A stretch of 64,000 bases of DNA from Hydractinia symbiolongicarpus (Eukaryota; Cnidaria; Hydrozoa; Anthoathecata; Hydractiniidae), in assembly GCF_029227915.1 (NCBI RefSeq), contig NC_079876.1:29919828-29983827 (forward strand), read 5' to 3'. Positions 35,101 to 45,475 of this stretch are shown piece by piece (the stretch's first letter is position 1; each line of letters begins with the position of its first letter). Under the pieces are notes generated by a model. The model saw nothing but the letters and a program-made list of their open reading frames with translations, searched no databases and was not told the origin of the DNA. A program made the position numbers and the translations under genes.

Positions 35101-38100
35101 TAATCAAGATGTTGTAGGTGAGAAGTATATACGTAATGATGAAGGTGTTTTGGCTAGCACAGAGGAGGAGAAAAGGGTAGCTTGGAAGAATTATTATCAG
35201 AGGTTGCTTAACACTGAGTTTGATTGGGATGAGGATAATTTGTCTGATGATGTTGTTGCAGAAGGGCCAGTTATGCAGATCAAGACAAAATGGGTAGTGG
35301 AGGCTTTTAGGAAATTGAAGATTGGCAAGGCTGCAGGAGTATCAGGTATTGTTGCAGAGATGGTAAAAGCATCTGGGTATATTGGAGTTGAGCTTATTAC
35401 AAGGCTTGCTAATCAGATTATAAAGGATGGTGCTATTCCGAGTGAGTGGCAGTCAAGTGTAATAGTGAATTGTTTCAATGGCAAGGGTGATGCATTAGAA
35501 AGAGGTAATTATAGGGGTTTGAAGTTGGTTGATCAAGTAATGAAAGTTATTGAAAGAGTGGTTGATAAGTTACTTAGAGAAAGAATTGATATAGATAAGA
35601 TGCAATTTGGTTTTGTTTCAGGGCGTGGCACTACAGATATTTTTAGTCAGACAGCTTCAGGAAAAGTATTTAGGAAAGAGAAAGAATCTCTATTTTGCCT
35701 TTGTAGATTTAGAGAAAGCTTTCAATAGAGTGCCACGTAAAGTTATTTAGTGGGCTATGAGAAAATTAGGTGTGGACGAGTGGCTAGTTACGATGGTACA
35801 GTTTATGTACAGCAATGCTACAAGTCGTATCAGGATTAACGATTCACTTAGTGATGAATTTAGTGTGAATGTTGATGTACATCAGGGTTCTGTACTTAGT
35901 CCTTTGTTGTTTGTTCTAGTCTTAGAAGCGCTGTAGATGGAGTTCAGAACAGGTTGTCCATGGGAGTTATTGTATGCAGATGATTGGGTTCTCATAGCAG
36001 AGTTGATGGAAGAATTAGTTGAAAAGTTTGAGAAGTGGAAGAAAGGACTAGAAGAGAAAGGGCTAAGGGTGAACACAGCAAAGTCTAAAGTCATGATTTG
36101 TAGCATTGCAGCCAAGTGTGACCTTGTAGTTGGAAAGTGGCCTTGTGGAGTTTGCAGGAAAGGGGTTGGTAGTAACTCAATTTTTTGTCAGACTTGCAAG
36201 CATTGGGTACATAAGAAATGCAGTGGTATTGGTGGAAGGTTAAGAGCTGACATTCAGTTTTTATGCAAGCATTGCAAAGGTGAGATTAAAGAAAGTGAAG
36301 TATTTCCAGCTTCAATGATGTACAACAGTGGCTCGTTAGAAATAGTTGAGAACTTCTGTTACTTAGGTGATATGTTGGGCAGTGAAGGGGGTGTTGGAAG
36401 AAGTGTTACTTGCAGGATAGGTTCTGCTTGGAAAAAATTCAGAGAGTTACTTCCTTTGTTGACTAGCAGAGTCTTGTCAATTTAGTTAGAAGGTAGGTTG
36501 TATGAGGCCTGTGAAAGAAGTGTTATGTTGTACGGTAGTGAGACATGGGCAGTGAAGCAGAAAGATCTTGACCGTTTAGAAAGGAATGATATGAGAATGG
36601 TTAGGTGGATGTGTAACGCCAGTCTGAGAGACAGAAAGAGTTCAGATGAGCTAAAAAGCAGGCTAAGTATCCTTAGAAATAAAGATGTTGTCCAGATAAG
36701 AAGATTGAATTGGCTGGGGCACTTGGAAAGAATGGAGGGGGATAATTGGGTAAGAAAGTGTAGACTTGATAGTTCCTGGGGCAAAGCCCAGAGGCACACC
36801 AAGAAAGACTTGGCAGCAGGTTATAAGGACAGACTTGATACAGAGGAAGTTGAGTTTAGATCTAACACAGTCTAGATCAGATTGGAAGAGGGTCATTAAT
36901 ATACCCCGTCCAACCCATGCTAGCATGGGAAACAGACGTTAAGCCGAGAATGATGATGATGATGATGATGATGAACTGATAATAATAAAATATAGTTAAC
37001 AACAAAACAAATAGTCTCTACAAAGTGTCTAAATCAGGTTTTTTCGACTTCACTATACTCTGGAACGCTAAATTTAACACAACCTTTCAGTGGAATGACA
37101 TTAAGAGGTTCAGATATTACGTTGTATAACTGGAAATAAGACTCTTCGGGAGGAAGATGAGCAGGTGTATCTTTCAACACACTTCCAGATCCAACTTTAG
37201 GCTTCAAGCACCTAATTAACATAGTATCAACTAGCCCATTCTCATCCACAAGAAATCGTTGCATAAGCTTTGCAATGTGCAAAACTTCTTTGTGCTTACG
37301 TTGATACCTCATACCATTTTCCTACAACATCGTTGTCTTTATTGAGAGGGCTAGGAATTTCCAGGTTTTCTGTACACTTTCTATAACATTTTCTTCCTGC
37401 TTTTCACTGCCACTACTCTCAGACTCTGCCTGATCTGTCTCACCCTCTTCCTTGGATTCAATATTATCTGTGTCATCTTCACTCTTAGCAATAAATTTAG
37501 TGTCTAGTCTTACACGCCTTTTTGTCACAGGTCCACCCATAATCATCACAGGTGAAGACCATCAGCTTGTTTACAACTAGCCTTGCTGTAAATTGATTTT
37601 AGAATGTCATGGCATGATGAACATTTTTTTAAACTTGCTGCCATGCATTTCTTCTGATGACAAACACATACATACGGTAAAACGTTTTCCTTTCTTGTTT
37701 CTTTTTCTTAGATCGCTCTTTTTTTGCTATTTGCTTTTGCTCTGTGTCGTCTGTGATAGTTTGAGTATACATCTTTTCCTTCTAAAGACCCACAAATCTG
37801 GGTTATCCTTGTGTTGGTTGTTGCTTCACAGTATCCATTTTTAGAAGACCAGAAATTCCTGGAGACTTGAACATTACTAAAAAAACTCTCTAAGGATGCT
37901 TACTTAAAAAAAAATCGCTTGAGGATGTATAAGCCTTTCCTAATGAATCCTAATGAAACAATAAAAAAGCATAAACTTATTTTACTAAAAAACCAAAAAA
38001 ACACTAAATTATGTCAGTGGGATTTTATTTTATTTTAACTAATCTAATTGCTTGCAATATCCAACCTCAAGAAGACTATATTTTGGTACAATATGATAGC

Positions 38101-39196
38101 AAAGTTATCATATAATCACTCTAACTAAACAGTGAATGATTCAATAAACCTACTTTCTAGAAAACCATTTAGAATAACTGGTACTTTGTGGTACATACCA
38201 CTGGTATTTTCTAGTGCTTTTGGGCATCTAAATTAAACAATACTGAAACCCAATACTAAATTTTATATTCATTCCATCTTTAATTCTCCCATTAGATCAA
38301 ATTTTCTACACTGGTATTTTTTGGTACCTAGGGATTTTTTTATGCAATTTTAAAGCAAAAAAAAAATATTGAAACATAATGAAAAAAGGGTGCCAGGACA
38401 GATTTATACTATATATGTAAAACTACAATAAAAACATAAAAATATTAGTTACATATCAAGACCAAATTATATGGCCAATGCAAATTTCTGTGATATTCTG
38501 CGGTACTTCTACCTATACCAAAAATTCTCTAAAAAAGGCTGCTTGTAAGATTCTGTTTCTTCACAGAAATAAAAACTTTATAAAAAATTTTACAACAAAA
38601 AAACATCTTATCACCAGGAAAGTTTTATAATGACCTAATCTTTTTCAAGTACAAAAAAAACCCTGCAGATATCACTAAAATGGAGTTTTTTAATTCTATT
38701 AACCCAAACGTTGGAAAGATTGTAACAAATTATCTTGCTTTAAGATTACACACAGAAAAGAGAAGTGTTAACACAATATAACATACCTTTCTTGAAAATA
38801 TTTTGTAACAGGCTGGGAAACACTTGGTAATACGCTTGGCATATTAAGCTGATCTCCACTCCATGAGACATGACAGTTGCACCAATATTTTAAATAATGA
38901 TAAAAACCAGCCGCAGCGGCCACGCCTGACGTTGCAGTAATCAAAATCATTTCACCATTCAAGCTTTTAAACTCAAATGCATCCAAGTTGTTTTTGAGTT
39001 CAAAATATGAAGCATTAAGAGTTACAACAAAACCATTTGCATGTTTTGGAATCAGCCGTTGAATTAACTCCTGTACAGCAACAACCTGGTCTCGTTTTGA
39101 TGTTTTTGATTTCAGGTGTTTAAATCTTGTTAGAATGTTTTCACTTGCAGCAGCATGACAAATAAGAAATGCCATGACAATTAATGTCATCATCAT
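26131..39196 (-). CDS. NAGLU: Alpha-N-acetylglucosaminidase (GH89), tandem copy B, 774 aa
   Basis: Exons in transcript order: 39196-38787, 32725-32507, 30504-30237, 29893-29650, 28480-28319, 28039-27845, 27722-27524 and 26758-26131. The sum is 775 codons with TAA. Exons 2-6 have exactly the lengths of copy A (219, 268, 244, 162, 195) and all intron phases match, so the two genes arose by tandem duplication. The N-terminus [20 protein letters not shown] is a clear signal peptide. Catalytic Glu about 327 (DVFNEMKPP) and Glu about 455 ([13 protein letters not shown]) are present. The function should be lysosomal heparan-sulfate degradation, as for copy A. Copy B carries about 25 extra C-terminal residues, basic and ending KINQIVI, beyond the usual family end. 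Intron 1 is about 6 kb and full of transposon debris. Exons 1, 2 and the 5' part of 4 are almost identical to copy A; exons 5, 7 and 8 are not. Confidence 0.95.
28949..28993 (-). repeat. Half-copy of the 14083-14451 MITE
   Basis: TTTTTAAGCTCTATAATGTC followed by CAACATGATTTTATACCTC matches the right arm of the inverted repeat at 14400-14451 with a few differences. It lies in a NAGLU-B intron. Confidence 0.55.
31007..31360. mobile_element. Possible decayed hAT-like MITE (CAGGGTTTCCACC end)
   Basis: The left end CAGGGTTTCCACCG is followed by repeated TTTCCTGACTTTTCCTGAC-like words. Near 31345-31359 there is a poor inverse (GTTGTAAACACCAGG). No target duplication was recognised. The hAT assignment rests on recollection of similar ends and is weak. 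Confidence 0.35.
31552..31622 (-). repeat. tRNA-like sequence, probable SINE or tRNA pseudogene
   Basis: On the minus strand, a box-A-like TAGTGTAGTGAG is followed about 35 bases later by a box-B-like GGATCGAATTCC and then GCTCGCTGCC. A matching 5' acceptor strand is missing, so this is not an intact tRNA. It lies in NAGLU-B intron 2. Confidence 0.5.
32987..33341 (+). mobile_element. tRNA-derived SINE, about 355 bp
   Basis: The head 32987-33058 is tRNA-like: box A TAGTTTAGTGG, box B GAGTTCGATTCC, and acceptor-like ends GCCGCC/GGTGGC that can pair. The body follows with TCAATATGGGCAATTGAATA, which also occurs in the element at 48040-48226. The 3' end is a run of CTAT/ATCT units (CATCTATCTATCTACC), typical of SINE tails. 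It lies in intron 1 of NAGLU copy B. Confidence 0.7.
33960..36980 (+). mobile_element. Decayed non-LTR retrotransposon (LINE) inserted in NAGLU-B intron 1
   Basis: The element runs antisense to NAGLU. Its order is an apurinic-type endonuclease region (about 33990-34520, with [15 protein letters not shown]-like and [15 protein letters not shown]-like motifs), a linker (34510-35250), reverse transcriptase (about 35280-36100, with the catalytic LLYADDW at about 35970), an inserted Cys/His finger at about 36120-36290, and a conserved C-terminal region ([16 protein letters not shown] to about 36875). The 3' end carries the palindromic CCCATGCTAGCATGGG and a (GAT)n tail at about 36945-36975. Several in-frame stops and frame changes make it dead. 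The clade (RTE, L2 or CR1-like) is not certain. Confidence 0.85.
34209..36875 (+). pseudogene. Broken LINE ORF2 (endonuclease / reverse transcriptase / PHD-like finger)
   Basis: The coding region is spread over four reading blocks: 34209-34511, 34439-35728, 35937-36485 and 36498-36875. It also extends upstream past a TAA near 34121. The breaks are frame changes near 34430 and 35690, and stops near 35749, 35934 and 36485. In the third block, residues with the pattern CGVC, CQTC, HWVHKKC and CKHC form a PHD/RING-like zinc-binding cluster directly after the reverse-transcriptase domain. The catalytic YADD is intact. The frame starting at 34439 is the longest (429 codons) and holds the linker and first reverse-transcriptase motifs. 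Confidence 0.8.
37046..37550 (-). pseudogene. Relic of an unidentified transposon-associated gene
   Basis: Read on the minus strand, an acidic region ([14 protein letters not shown], then Glu/Ser-rich) is followed, after a frame change near 37320, by [11 protein letters not shown]. After another frame change come [29 protein letters not shown] and PLNVIPLKG. The pattern of a WY-containing stretch then PLxVxPLKG resembles a domain I associate with cnidarian transposon-linked proteins, but I cannot name it. At least two frameshifts show that it is dead. It lies in NAGLU-B intron 1, next to the LINE. Confidence 0.5.
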
Positions 39197-40616
39197 GTTT
39201 ATCTAACCTAAAAAATTAAACATTTTTTAATACAAATAACTTTTCCTCTATTTTCCTTTGTCCTCTCCATCATCAAAAATGCTTATATAAATATGCATTA
39301 CAAATACAAAGCTTAACCAGCTTATGTCATTATAAACAATAAAGTTTAACTATTTCAATGTTACCCTATTCTCTGATTTATATTGACACTTTCAAAACTT
39401 CCTAGATTTTAAAACATAATTAAAAGTGTACATCAGGTTTAGCAAATAGCCTTTTTTAATTAAAAAAACATTTTCAGACACATTGTTTTTAATGATATGT
39501 AATCTCTAACGAGAAATACAAAGATAGCATAACAAATATGATACTACCAAACGAACTATAGTAACAACAAGACAAGCATGTGTGCATATAGAAACACCAA
39601 ACAAATAACAAATATAATATCTAAAATAAGTAATCACAAGAGAGCACTTAGCAGCATGTCACCTATGGATTTTTATTAGATTAACTTTGATGTTAAAACT
39701 TCTTAAAACGTAAAGAGCAAAAACATGGTTAAAAAATTATAAGAACATGAACATGACAATATTTAATTGACTGTTTGGTCATTGATTGTATCAACTGACC
39801 TCATTCCTATCCTATGTTAATGTTCCAATATCTGGCTACTACTTTTTATACATAGATGTGTTGACCAGCAGTACGAAGAAGTTAAATAAGTTCTGGAACC
39901 AGATGTTTAATTTTGCTATAAATAAATGCAAAGCAAGTCCTATTGACCTACCTTCTTGTTAGTGTACTTCATTAATTGAATGACTTGTAATTTTTTTCTA
40001 ATTTTGAACAAAAAGTGAATGGAAACCAGGTTGCAAACACTCTATTTATAAGTTGATTAATTAAAATCAATGTACCTGCAATGTATATATATATATATAA
40101 CAATTTTTTAAAAGACCTGTTTTCTGCCAACAAAGCAGTTTGTGTTGCACATTGAAATAGCGTAGTACCATAACAAAAACTGAAAGGAAGATCATTATAC
40201 ATAGGAGAAAAAAAAGGTACAAAGATAAAGAACAGAATGATCCTGCCAGTACGGTGAAAGAAAATTACACATCTTGGGTCCTAGTAATTTTTCACTGCTG
40301 TCTGAGAAAATATATTTTTTAAAAAAGGAAACAAAATATTTTGGGGGAAAACAAGTAGTATATTTGGATTTGTGAGCTATAATTATATAAGGATAGGAAA
40401 TTTTGAATACCAAAAAATCATTAGAACAGGATTTAATGTAATTTAAAGTGTTTATATTTTATAAAAGTTTGACCGTAATTCAACTGCAGTAAAACATTTT
40501 CATGGCAGTTGATAAAACATCAAATGTCCAGCTACTTTTAAAGGTTACTTTTAAAGCTACTTTTAAACAAGCAAATTTGCATCTTTCCACAAATTTTGAT
40601 GCTAAATTTAAATAGT

Positions 40617-40742
40617 TAGCTAGCTAGCTTATAGCATAGCTAGCTACAGCTATAATGTTGAATCATTTATTGAAAATAATCAGAAAATTCCAAGCGTGTT
40701 AACTCCGATCCAAGAAAAGAAGCTAGCTAGCTAGCTAGCTAC
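40617..40742. repeat. (GCTA)n / AGCTAGCT runs
   Basis: Two short runs of the self-complementary tetranucleotide (TAGCTAGCTAGC at 40617-40630 and a longer one at about 40720-40742) border a MITE-free stretch. Similar short runs occur at 19427 and 49117. Confidence 0.7.
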
Positions 40743-41279
40743 GCAGAAATTTCCAGGGAGTCTTTAATTTCCCGATTTGAGGTTTGAAATCAAAAGTTTG
40801 GTTAGTTTCTTCAGCACTTGCTAAACCCCCAAATCTGCTTGTTTCGTGTAGCTGCGCCCTTTCCTTTCAGTCAATCTCCAGGAAATTGTTTACTTTTACA
40901 AACTGACCGATATTGAGTTTGCGCCTTATGGTTTTGTAAGGGAAACCTCCTCACATACCTTTTCCTCCAACCTATTCTACCCCAAAAATTATTACTGCCA
41001 ATACACAAATTAAAAAAGCATTAAGAAAAAGGTGGGTCAATAATGCGTGATTTATTTTATTTCTATTTATTGTGCAAACATCATTTTATATAGCTAATGG
41101 TCGTCCGAAGCTTTGCAACGATGCTTTTAAGAGCGACCGTGCGACTTCTTAGAAAATAGCGTCTAGACTTACGATGAAACAAAGCGCAAATGTGAATTTA
41201 TTTTTTGACAATTTGGTCATAAATTAGGGTGATGAAGTTGTTTTTAATAGACTTTGCAAAAAAGAATATAGACATTTGA

Positions 41280-41430
41280 TAATTAGTCTGGGTTCTACGT
41301 CATCCCCAGGATCTTTTCCTGACCATCTCAGGTCTGGACTCTTTCTAAGAAGAGCAACACCTCAAACATGTCTGCATTGCCGTTTCGATGTTATAAGGTA
41401 CAAGAGGTGCCCTGGGAACGAGGTTAAGGA
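41280..41430. mobile_element. Short MITE with CCTCGTTCCCAGGG-like ends, about 150 bp
   Basis: The left end TCTACGTCATCCCCAGGA and the right end GTGCCCTGGGAACGAGGTTA are imperfect inverses of each other. The family word AACCTCGTYCCCAGGGC recurs at about 227, 1141, 42086 and 61738. Confidence 0.55.
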
Positions 41431-42021
41431 GGCATTAAAAAATGTTAGAGCAAGCACTTTTTAGAAATAAACGTTAATATAAATCAACAAAGTTGCGCCG
41501 AAATTTTTAGATTTCCATTACAGATTCCAGATTTTAATACAATTAACAATTAGTCAATCGTCTCTTTCAGTAAGTTCTACCTATTCATTGCTACTTTCAT
41601 CAGAGAGAAGAGGGAGACAGCACTATCCTGTTTTAGGCAACGTAGCGTTATTTGACATGGACATCAAGCACGTAGATAATATTAAAAAAAACCTAAGGCC
41701 TTAGGTTCAAGGTTGGTACATCCTTCTGCGACCAGCGCTATATTTGTCAACCTAATTGGACAAGCCGAAAACGTTCAAGTGCTGCGAAGCCAAATCATAT
41801 CCAGATGATTAATGTGTATTCTCTATATAATATAGAGAAGTCTGGGAAACAAAGTTGATAACACGACAGGTAAGGAATGAAACAGAAAGAACGAGAAAAA
41901 TGAATGGAAATAAAATGTGTTACTTCTTGCTGCTCGTTTAATTTAAATTTTGGTAACACCGTGAAGCCTCTTTGTGGTGGATAGCGAATACTATGGAGAT
42001 CTCAAAAAGATGTCTGCTCAA

Positions 42022-42106
42022 GCTCATCCCAGGCCCATTTTTCTCTTTTTGACAATCTCGGACGGATATTAAAAAAGCGAAAAATTGCCCTGGGAACGAG
42101 GTTGGG
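42022..42106. mobile_element. Second short copy of the CCTCGTTCCCAGGG family
   Basis: The left end CTCATCCCAGGCCCATTTTT and the right end AAATTGCCCTGGGAACGAGG (then TTG) are inverted relative to each other over about 18 bases with mismatches. Confidence 0.5.
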
Positions 42107-42889
42107 TGTCTGCTTTGTACGGAACGTCAAAAAAGTTAACTGGTTGTTAGGGTATAAACCGGAAACATATGTCAATATTGGGTTGAAGAATGTATCTAAG
42201 AAGATTGTAAATTTTTATTTTTATTCACCTAAAATGACCGTGCTAAAAGAAATCAAATAACAAAAGCGAAAGTGAATGAAAATTTAATAGCGTTTTACGC
42301 AAAACATTTTTAAACTTTCTAAACTTCAGCTATTTAGTATAGTACAGTACTATTGAACACTATTTTCCATGTTTTTTAGGAGTAAATCAATTTTCCCAAT
42401 TTTTTTATGCGCTGGTCACCGTGCAATAAAAACAATTGTTGGGAGTCTCCGCTGTAGAGGTCAGTTCTAGATGGTAAACATCTACTGTGATTGGAGTCAG
42501 CTATAAAGTGCTCGTTACATCGAGGTTTTTATGAGAGTTTGACGGTTATTTTATCCGTTTTTGAAGTGAACATTTTATAATGTTGCACATTTTACTGTAC
42601 TTTACTAATTTGGATTGACTGTTACTCAATTTACTTAAATTACCAAGCTACTCTCCTATAGCTGTTTCAACAGTTTTGATCTCGTTTCAAAAGAAATTTT
42701 GTAGGCGGTGAAATTATTTTTTACCAACAGATGTCACAAACTTTACCCATTTTAATGCAACCAGTCCTCCAACTAACTGATGTTGAGATTCAGGAAATGA
42801 ACGTCTCTCCTTATAAATATGGCTTAGTAAACTATAGGCATGTGCTGGCTCTCGACATTCTACCAATGGTCGAGCTAAGATAAAGATAA

Positions 42890-42930
42890 AGCCTAAAGGT
42901 GCCCGTAAATCGTGCGGGCACCTTTAGGCT
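42890..42930. repeat. Perfect hairpin, 16-bp stem and 9-base loop
   Basis: Arm AGCCTAAAGGTGCCCG (42890-42905) and its exact complement CGGGCACCTTTAGGCT (42915-42930) surround TAAATCGTG. It abuts a MADF relic and AACATGTT-rich sequence, so it may be the end of a dead transposon. Confidence 0.85.
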
Positions 42931-43012
42931 GGACAACATTGAAACAAACATGTTTGCGCGGTTTGTTGTACCATATATTCTTCAAACAAAAACAACCAAC
43001 ATACTTGGACTT

Positions 43013-43250
43013 TTATTTATTCGCTTGTTTACCATCATTTGTGTCAGAAAGTGAAGTGGCAACATGTTTGATAATCGCCGTAAAGAAAGTAAATGGCACA
43101 ACTCCTAATTTTTTCATAATTTCTGAAAGAGCCTCTTCTCTAACATCTCTTTTAGAGTGAGTGGGATCAGCGATGTTGCAAAGATAATGTCTAGCTTTGT
43201 ATAAGTTGAATAAACTTTCGACATCTTTATTTTATCAGCGTCACTTTTGA
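43013..43250 (-). pseudogene. MADF-domain relic, probably from a transposon
   Basis: On the minus strand a frame reads LYKARHYLCNIADPTHSKRD then VREEALSEIMKKLG and ends with TAA at 43013-43015. This is the typical start of a MADF (Myb/SANT-like DNA-binding) domain: tyrosine, LYD-like, the R/K-rich turn, then W/A-x-x-I-x-x-x-L. The upstream part is out of frame and a start is missing. MADF proteins accompany PIF/Harbinger transposons, which fits the setting. Confidence 0.5.
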
Positions 43251-43379
43251 GGATTGGTACTAGAAAACATCCTTACTGTCAGCCATTTTAATTTAAAATA
43301 CATTTGTAATTAAACCTGTTCAAAACTCAAACCAAAACATATAAAAAAGGCGTTTGAAATATAAAATTTAGGCCAACAT

Positions 43380-43600
43380 TTTTGTAGTTATAATAGCAAA
43401 CTAAATATGTTAAAACCAACATGTTACCAACAATGTTGATGTAACATGCTGGTCCCGTTTGCGGTAACCGCAACATGTTAAAATACCAAATAATGTTGGT
43501 CAACATTCTGCATCAATTCAAATAAAGATTCGAAAAAAACAAAATGTTAGTCCTATTTGCGGTAGTCATCAACCATATTGCCCAATGTTTTCAATTTTGA
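43380..43600. repeat. AACATGTT / CAACATG-rich degenerate repeat
   Basis: Repeated words such as CCAACATG, AACATGTTAA and TTTGCGGTA occur in both orientations. The sequence CAACATTGAAACAAACATGT at 42933 is similar. Together with the MADF relic this looks like a decayed DNA transposon of the Harbinger kind. Confidence 0.4.
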
Positions 43601-43974
43601 ACGGCAGTTGAAGGTATAATTTAAATACGTTAATGCCTGTCTGACAAATAAAAAAGTATAGATAAGATGATGAAAAAATCGAGCAGTTTAACAACTGATA
43701 CAAGGAAACAGTTTGTCTTTGGGACAAACTGATGCCTTAAAGCTTAGTCCACTAGGGGTTTAGGTGAGCCTAACAGGTATAATTTTAGGCGACTTTAAAT
43801 TTGAACTTGTATCTAAGCACAAAAAGTAAACCAAACCAGTCCTTAAAACAGTCAAAAAAAAAGAGAAGCACAGAACGGAAGTTCTATACAAAAAATCAGC
43901 GTTTTAAGTGAAGCTTTACAGGTTGTTTTTAACTTAAAACCATAATATAAATTCTAGTACGGACTAAGCTTATT

Positions 43975-44150
43975 GGAATAAATTTTCGCGAGAATTAATT
44001 TTTGTGCTTTTCGCAAAATACTTTAACCGCCACTGTTGTCATTTGCAAAAATACGTTATCGACAGATTTAATTCTGACACTTAGGCAAAATTCAAGAAAA
44101 TTTCTTCTCGCGAAAATTTTTCTCGCAAAAAATTCTTTCAGGTAGTTTAA
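43975..44150. repeat. TTCGCGAAAA-type dispersed repeat
   Basis: TTTTCGCGAGAATTAATTTT at the left and CTTCTCGCGAAAATTTTTCT at the right form a loose inverted pair. Related words occur at about 58640-58725 and 63748-63850. Confidence 0.5.
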
Positions 44151-45475
44151 ATGAACATACTTTGTATAGAAAAAAGTATTGTGACATGTTTCACTTGCCC
44201 GACAGGGAAATATGCGAGTAAACTCCTTGCTATTACAGAAGACCCCGTTAGTTTTTTTTAGAAAAATATTGAATGTTAAAAGAACGAGAGTGACAATGAG
44301 CAATCGCGAGTTGCTTATGTGCGAATGCTTAAAGAGAGAAAAGTATTGTGACATTACCAAACCGAAAAAAAACTGTCCTACCAAACATTTTATCTTATAG
44401 AAACTCTTACTATATGAAGATAATAAAGTATAAATAAAAAATGCTCCACCTCATATACATAATACAGAAAGAGTAGAGAAAAGAAACGCAACTTGCGTTA
44501 CAGAAATGTCGCGTTTCTTTCCTTTGCTCATTATAACACTCCTTACTTTAAATTACTAAATAATAATAACAGAATAATAAAAATCAAGATATCAGCAGGT
44601 AACAAAACTTAAAAACAACATTAAATCTAAAACAAAGCAAGCGAGGTACCAGCCTTCGCTACTTTTTAAGTTTCGCTAGACCTCGAGATTTATGACAGCT
44701 GCGGTATTGCAGTTTCGTGACTACACAGTTAAATGCGAGTTAACATTGAAAATGTAACGAATTTTTTAATTTTTTTTTAAAAAAAATTAAACGGTTACTT
44801 CAAACCTAGTAATAAGAACAACTACGTACAAACATCTTATGAATTTATAAAGCAGAAACCTTCGACACAAAATATTCTGATAACTTCCAACAGATTTCTC
44901 TTCTCTACTGCTCTTAAAAATTCTTTAAACAGAATAAATTATATAATTACTGCAAAACAGAAAAACTATCATACAAAAACGAAAATATTCACAAAAGAAG
45001 AATCTCTACAAAGCATCATGAACATGTATAGCAAAAAAACCATCAAATACTCATAAATCCCCGATTTTCACTTTTTAAAGCATTCAAAAGGATGGTTGAC
45101 CAGTCTTTATAACTCACGTTGACACTCAGCAATTTCCGTCGGAAATGTCGACGAATTAACAGAGCAGGCAGGCAAGTTTAAATTGAAAGGGGAATGACTT
45201 CACTGAATTTTACAAGAATTCACACAATAGTTTTATATTTTTTATAGAAGCAGTGGCCACAGAGTGCAATAAATAAAAGTTGGAACACAAAACTATCAAC
45301 AACAAGTCTCCACACAAATAAAAGGCATTGGAAAGCTGTAAATTGTAACATGGAGAATGTAAACACGTCTATGGTTTCCGCGTTTCTTTAGTGTTCGACT
45401 CGCATTAGCCATATTTATTTGTGGTAGTGACAACATCGCGTTGTATGAAATTTTCCAACAATAAATCTGAAAACG

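Larger units (their letters stand above)
39197..45475. other. Intergenic stretch between NAGLU copy B and RNF11
   Basis: About 6.3 kb with the presumed promoter of NAGLU-B on the left and the RNF11 3' flank on the right. AGCT/CTAG-rich runs occur at about 40617-40742. MITE pieces, a hairpin and a MADF relic are listed separately. I see no intact gene. Confidence 0.55.
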
